Positions 61,188 through 64,000 of a DNA stretch of 64,000 nucleotides are shown here, piece after piece. Within the stretch, counting starts at the first letter, position 1; each line of letters opens with the position of its first letter. Source of the DNA: Ideonella_A sakaiensis_A (GTDB lineage: Bacteria; Pseudomonadota; Gammaproteobacteria; Burkholderiales; Burkholderiaceae_C); assembly GCF_048320135.1 (NCBI RefSeq), contig NZ_CP182947.1, positions 4,340,001-4,404,000 of the forward strand, read 5' to 3'. The translations under genes were made by a program, and so were the position numbers. Below the pieces are notes generated by a model that had not been told where the DNA came from, ran no database searches, and was given only the letters and a program-made list of their open reading frames with translations.

Positions 61188-62159
61188 ATGAAAACCACCA
61201 TCACCGAACTCTTGAAGATCCGCTACCCCATCATCCAGGGCGGGATGATGTGGGTCGGGCGTGCGGAGTTGGCTGCGGCAGTCTCCAATGCGGGCGGACT
61301 GGGAACGCTGACCGCGTTGACGCAACCATCTCCCGAGGCGCTTGTTGCCGAGATTGCACGGTGCCGCGCCATGACCGATGCGCCTTTCGCGGTCAACCTG
61401 ACGATCCTCCCCACCGCGTCCCCGCCCCCCTATGCAGACTATGTACGGGCCATCATCGACAGCGGTATCGATATCGTCGAGACGGCGGGCCGCCACCCTG
61501 AAGAGTTCACCGAGGCGTTCAAGTCCGCCGGCATCAAGCTGATTCACAAATGCACATCGGTTCGCCATGCCCTGTCGGCGCAGAAGCGCGGAGTCGATGC
61601 GATCAGCATCGATGGCTTCGAATGCGCCGGCCATCCGGGCGAGGACGATGTGCCCGGTTTGATCCTGATCCCGGCTGCCTGCGCCAAGCTGAAGATTCCC
61701 GTTGTCGCTTCCGGCGGCATTGCGGACGGCCGCACGATGGCCGCGGCTCTTGCGCTGGGCGCCCAGGGCGTCAACATGGGCACGCGCTTCATGGTCACGC
61801 AGGAGGCGCCGATTCATTCCTCGGTCAAGCAGGCGCTTGTCGACGCATCGGAGAACGACACGACCCTGATCTTCCGCGGACTGCGCAACACCGCACGGGT
61901 CTGGCGCAACGCCGTGGCGGCTGAGGTCAACCAGATCGAGCGACGTCCGGAAGGTGCGACGTTTGCCGACTTGCGGCCGCTGGTCGCGGGCGCGCGTGGG
62001 CGGGAAGCCCTCGAGACGGGCAAGACCGACGACGGGCTGATCTGGGCCGGCCTGTGCATCGGCATCATCGACGACATCCCCACCTGCGCGGAGTTGATCG
62101 ATCGGATGGTTCGTGACTGCCGCGCCGCGCTCGTCGGTGCAACCGGTCTTTTCGCCTAG
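61188..62159 (+). CDS. Nitronate monooxygenase-like FMN protein
   Basis: 323 residues, NPD-like TIM barrel. PIIQGGMMWVGRAELAAAVS, HKCTSVRHALSAQ, the catalytic-His segment FECAGHPGEDD, and the FMN-phosphate motif VVASGGIADGRTMAAALALG with GVNMGTRF. Start ATG 61188 after GAGGAA. This family includes nitroalkane oxidases and enoyl-ACP/CoA reductases; in an acyl-CoA operon a reductase role is equally possible. Confidence 0.85.
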   Translation: MKTTITELLKIRYPIIQGGMMWVGRAELAAAVSNAGGLGTLTALTQPSPEALVAEIARCRAMTDAPFAVNLTILPTASPPPYADYVRAIIDSGIDIVETAGRHPEEFTEAFKSAGIKLIHKCTSVRHALSAQKRGVDAISIDGFECAGHPGEDDVPGLILIPAACAKLKIPVVASGGIADGRTMAAALALGAQGVNMGTRFMVTQEAPIHSSVKQALVDASENDTTLIFRGLRNTARVWRNAVAAEVNQIERRPEGATFADLRPLVAGARGREALETGKTDDGLIWAGLCIGIIDDIPTCAELIDRMVRDCRAALVGATGLFA

Positions 62160-62239
62160 AGAGCCTGACGCTGTTCAACGCGGACGCCTGCCCGGGCCAC
62201 TGCTCGCGGGACCGGCTTCTGCCCAACGACATCAAGAAC

Positions 62240-63436
62240 ATGAATCTGGATTTCACTCCCTCCGAGGAAGCGTTTCGCCAGCAGGTCCTCGACTTCCTGC
62301 GCACCGATCTTCCCGCCGATATTGCTGCCAAGGTTGCGGTGGACGAGCGGCTGAGCCGCGAGGACATGCTGCGCTGGCACGCGATCCTGCAGTCGCGCGG
62401 CTGGTTGGCCAATCACTGGCCGACGGCGTACGGCGGGCCTGGCTGGACCGCTACCCAGCGCTACATCTTCGAATATGAAAGCGCGATGGCGAATGCTCCG
62501 CGGCCGATTCAATTCGGGATCAACATGCTGGGCCCCGTGCTGATCAAATTCGGCACCGAGGCGCAAAAGGCGCACTACCTGCCCCGGATCCTCGATGGCA
62601 GCGACTGGTGGTGCCAGGGCTACTCCGAGCCCGGTGCCGGCTCCGACCTTGCGTCGCTGAAAACCACCGCCGAACTTCGCGGTGACCGCTGGGTTGTCAA
62701 TGGTCAGAAGACGTGGACGACGCTCGGGCAGTTTGCGAACAAGATGTTTTGCCTCGTCCGCTCCGAGAAGACCGAAAGAAAGCAGGAGGGCATCAGCTTC
62801 CTGTTGATCGACATGGATTCGCCTGGCATCGAGGTTCGACCGATCATCACCATCGACGGCGAGCATGAGGTCAACGAGGTGTTCCTGAGCGACGTCGAGG
62901 TTCCGGTCGACAACCTGGTGGGGCAGCCAGGTCATGGCTGGACCTGCGCGAAATACCTCCTCGGCTACGAGCGCACCGGAATGGCCGGCGTGGGTTACGC
63001 CTATGCCGCGCTGGAGCGCCTGAAGCATGCGGCTGCCACCGTGCAGCGTCGGGGTCGGCCATTGCTGTCTCATGCCGATTTTCGCAAGGAGCTGAGCCTC
63101 CTCGAAATCGAGGCGTGCAATCTGCGGGTTACCAATTTCAGGACGCTTGCTGCCGTCGAGAGCGGTGGCGGCTCGGCCGCCGCAGCGTCGATGCTCAAGA
63201 TCCAGGGGTCGCGTCTTCGGCAGGCGATCAACGCGCTGTCGCTGAAGGCCATGGGCGCATACGGGCCGAAGGTCGTCAACGACCTGACCGATGAAGCCGG
63301 CCTTGACCTCCAGGGGATCGGACCGCAGGCGTCCTCACGAGCCTCGGTTACTTACCTGAACAACCGGAAGCTGTCGATCTTCGGGGGCTCCAACGAGATC
63401 CAGAAGAACATCATCGCCAAGACCATCGGGCTCTGA
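62240..63436 (+). CDS. Acyl-CoA dehydrogenase family protein
   Basis: 398 residues, FAD-dependent. SEPGAGSDLASLKTTAE, NGQKTWTT and the C-terminal FGGSNEIQKNIIAKTIGL are standard. An N-terminal segment LANHWPTAYGGPGWT is typical of the larger PimC/FadE-like pairs. It is followed 11 bp later by a second acyl-CoA dehydrogenase; such tandem pairs often form a heteromeric enzyme. Confidence 0.92.
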   Translation: MNLDFTPSEEAFRQQVLDFLRTDLPADIAAKVAVDERLSREDMLRWHAILQSRGWLANHWPTAYGGPGWTATQRYIFEYESAMANAPRPIQFGINMLGPVLIKFGTEAQKAHYLPRILDGSDWWCQGYSEPGAGSDLASLKTTAELRGDRWVVNGQKTWTTLGQFANKMFCLVRSEKTERKQEGISFLLIDMDSPGIEVRPIITIDGEHEVNEVFLSDVEVPVDNLVGQPGHGWTCAKYLLGYERTGMAGVGYAYAALERLKHAAATVQRRGRPLLSHADFRKELSLLEIEACNLRVTNFRTLAAVESGGGSAAAASMLKIQGSRLRQAINALSLKAMGAYGPKVVNDLTDEAGLDLQGIGPQASSRASVTYLNNRKLSIFGGSNEIQKNIIAKTIGL

Positions 63437-63447
63437 GGGGCGCTGCA

Positions 63448-64000
63448 ATGAATTTTGAATATACCTACGAGCAGACGTCGCTCGCCGAAAGCATCACTCG
63501 CTGCATCAAGGACACCCTCCCGACTCCGTCGCACCGCTCGCGGCAGTTCGAAAGGACCCCGGAACACGCTGGCACCTGGCAGGCATTGGCCGAGATCGGG
63601 GCCGTCGGCGTGCTGTTCGACCAGGAGGTCGGAGGATACGGCGAGGACTTGTTCGACGTCGTCAATGTATTCGAGGTCTTCGGTCGGGCGCTTCTGGTCG
63701 ACCAGCCCTTCCTGGGCACCCTCATGGCAGGCCGGGTGCTCGCTGCGTCCACGCCGCACCACGACCTGCTGCAGGCTGTCATCGCCGGCGAGTCTGTGGT
63801 GACCCTCGCGCACTGCGAGACCGATGCCACATGGGAGCCTTCCTACGTCACCACCCGTGCCGAACGACAGGGCGACGCATGGGTTCTCGATGGCGTCAAG
63901 GCCGCGGTTCCGAACGCGAGGGACGCCAAGGATTTCGTTGTCAGTGCAAGGACGGCGGGTGCACCTGAAGACAAGGCGGGCATCACCATGTTCCTGGTTC
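63448..64000 (+). CDS. Acyl-CoA dehydrogenase family protein (3' partial)
   Basis: The first 184 residues of a second acyl-CoA dehydrogenase, cut by the window end. N-terminal MNFEYTYEQTSLAESITRCI, then LAEIGAVGVLFDQEVGGYGE and the substrate-loop region (VTLAHCETDATWEPSYVTT; WVLDGVKAAVPNA). It lacks the SEPxAGSD form of the first enzyme, as expected for the smaller partner of a heteromeric pair. Confidence 0.88.
   Translation, partial: MNFEYTYEQTSLAESITRCIKDTLPTPSHRSRQFERTPEHAGTWQALAEIGAVGVLFDQEVGGYGEDLFDVVNVFEVFGRALLVDQPFLGTLMAGRVLAASTPHHDLLQAVIAGESVVTLAHCETDATWEPSYVTTRAERQGDAWVLDGVKAAVPNARDAKDFVVSARTAGAPEDKAGITMFLV

Overview
The window is a high-GC chromosomal segment whose first 25 kb reads as a conserved betaproteobacterial core (Burkholderiales- or Rhodocyclales-like). 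The gene order supporting this is GntR-sdhCDAB-sdhE-gltA, then leuC-leuD-leuB-asd-fimV-truA-trpF-trpB-trpA-accD-folC-SPOR protein-cvpA-purF-metZ, then gltX and a tRNA-Ala/Glu/Asp operon. Almost every gene lies on the plus strand with short gaps or 1-7 nt overlaps. The genus cannot be fixed from sequence alone.

From 25.7 to 39 kb is an accessory scar zone. It begins beside the tRNA genes with an IS66-type tnpA-tnpB-tnpC block. Next come a frameshifted pRiA4b ORF-3-like gene and a two-gene minus-strand unit (a GIY-YIG-like protein and a small protein), divergent from a small XRE regulator across a region with an inverted repeat. Then follow fragments of dead genes: an istB piece, a 4-hydroxyphenylpyruvate dioxygenase remnant, a signal-peptide stub, and the C-terminal half of a BKACE/DUF849 gene. 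The BKACE fragment ends at an IS21-family element (33356-38807). That element is itself split inside istA by a second, intact IS21-family element (35423-38056), flanked by the 6-bp duplication TGCGCG.

From 39 to 56 kb is a carbohydrate-catabolism locus controlled by GntR proteins. It encodes a zinc alcohol dehydrogenase, a mannitol/tagaturonate-type reductase, altronate dehydratase, two TIM-barrel epimerase/isomerase-like proteins, a complete CUT1 sugar ABC transporter (Tat-type binding protein, two permeases, ATPase), a D-threo-aldose-dehydrogenase-like aldo/keto reductase, a divergent AroE-like dehydrogenase, a lactonase-type amidohydrolase and a cytosolic sulfatase. Together these suggest uptake of a (possibly sulfated) L-galactose- or L-fucose-like sugar: oxidation to lactone, ring opening to aldonate, oxidation to tagaturonate, reduction to altronate, and dehydration to 2-keto-3-deoxygluconate. 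The substrate is an inference. A TctC/Bug binding protein and a broken iclR gene end the region.

From 57 to 64 kb is a TetR-linked acyl-CoA locus: a divergent type III CoA transferase lacking the usual catalytic Asp, then TetR, a TctC/Bug binding protein, a crotonase-family protein, a nitronate-monooxygenase-like flavoprotein and two acyl-CoA dehydrogenases, the second cut by the window end. It looks like degradation of an organic acid through its CoA thioester.
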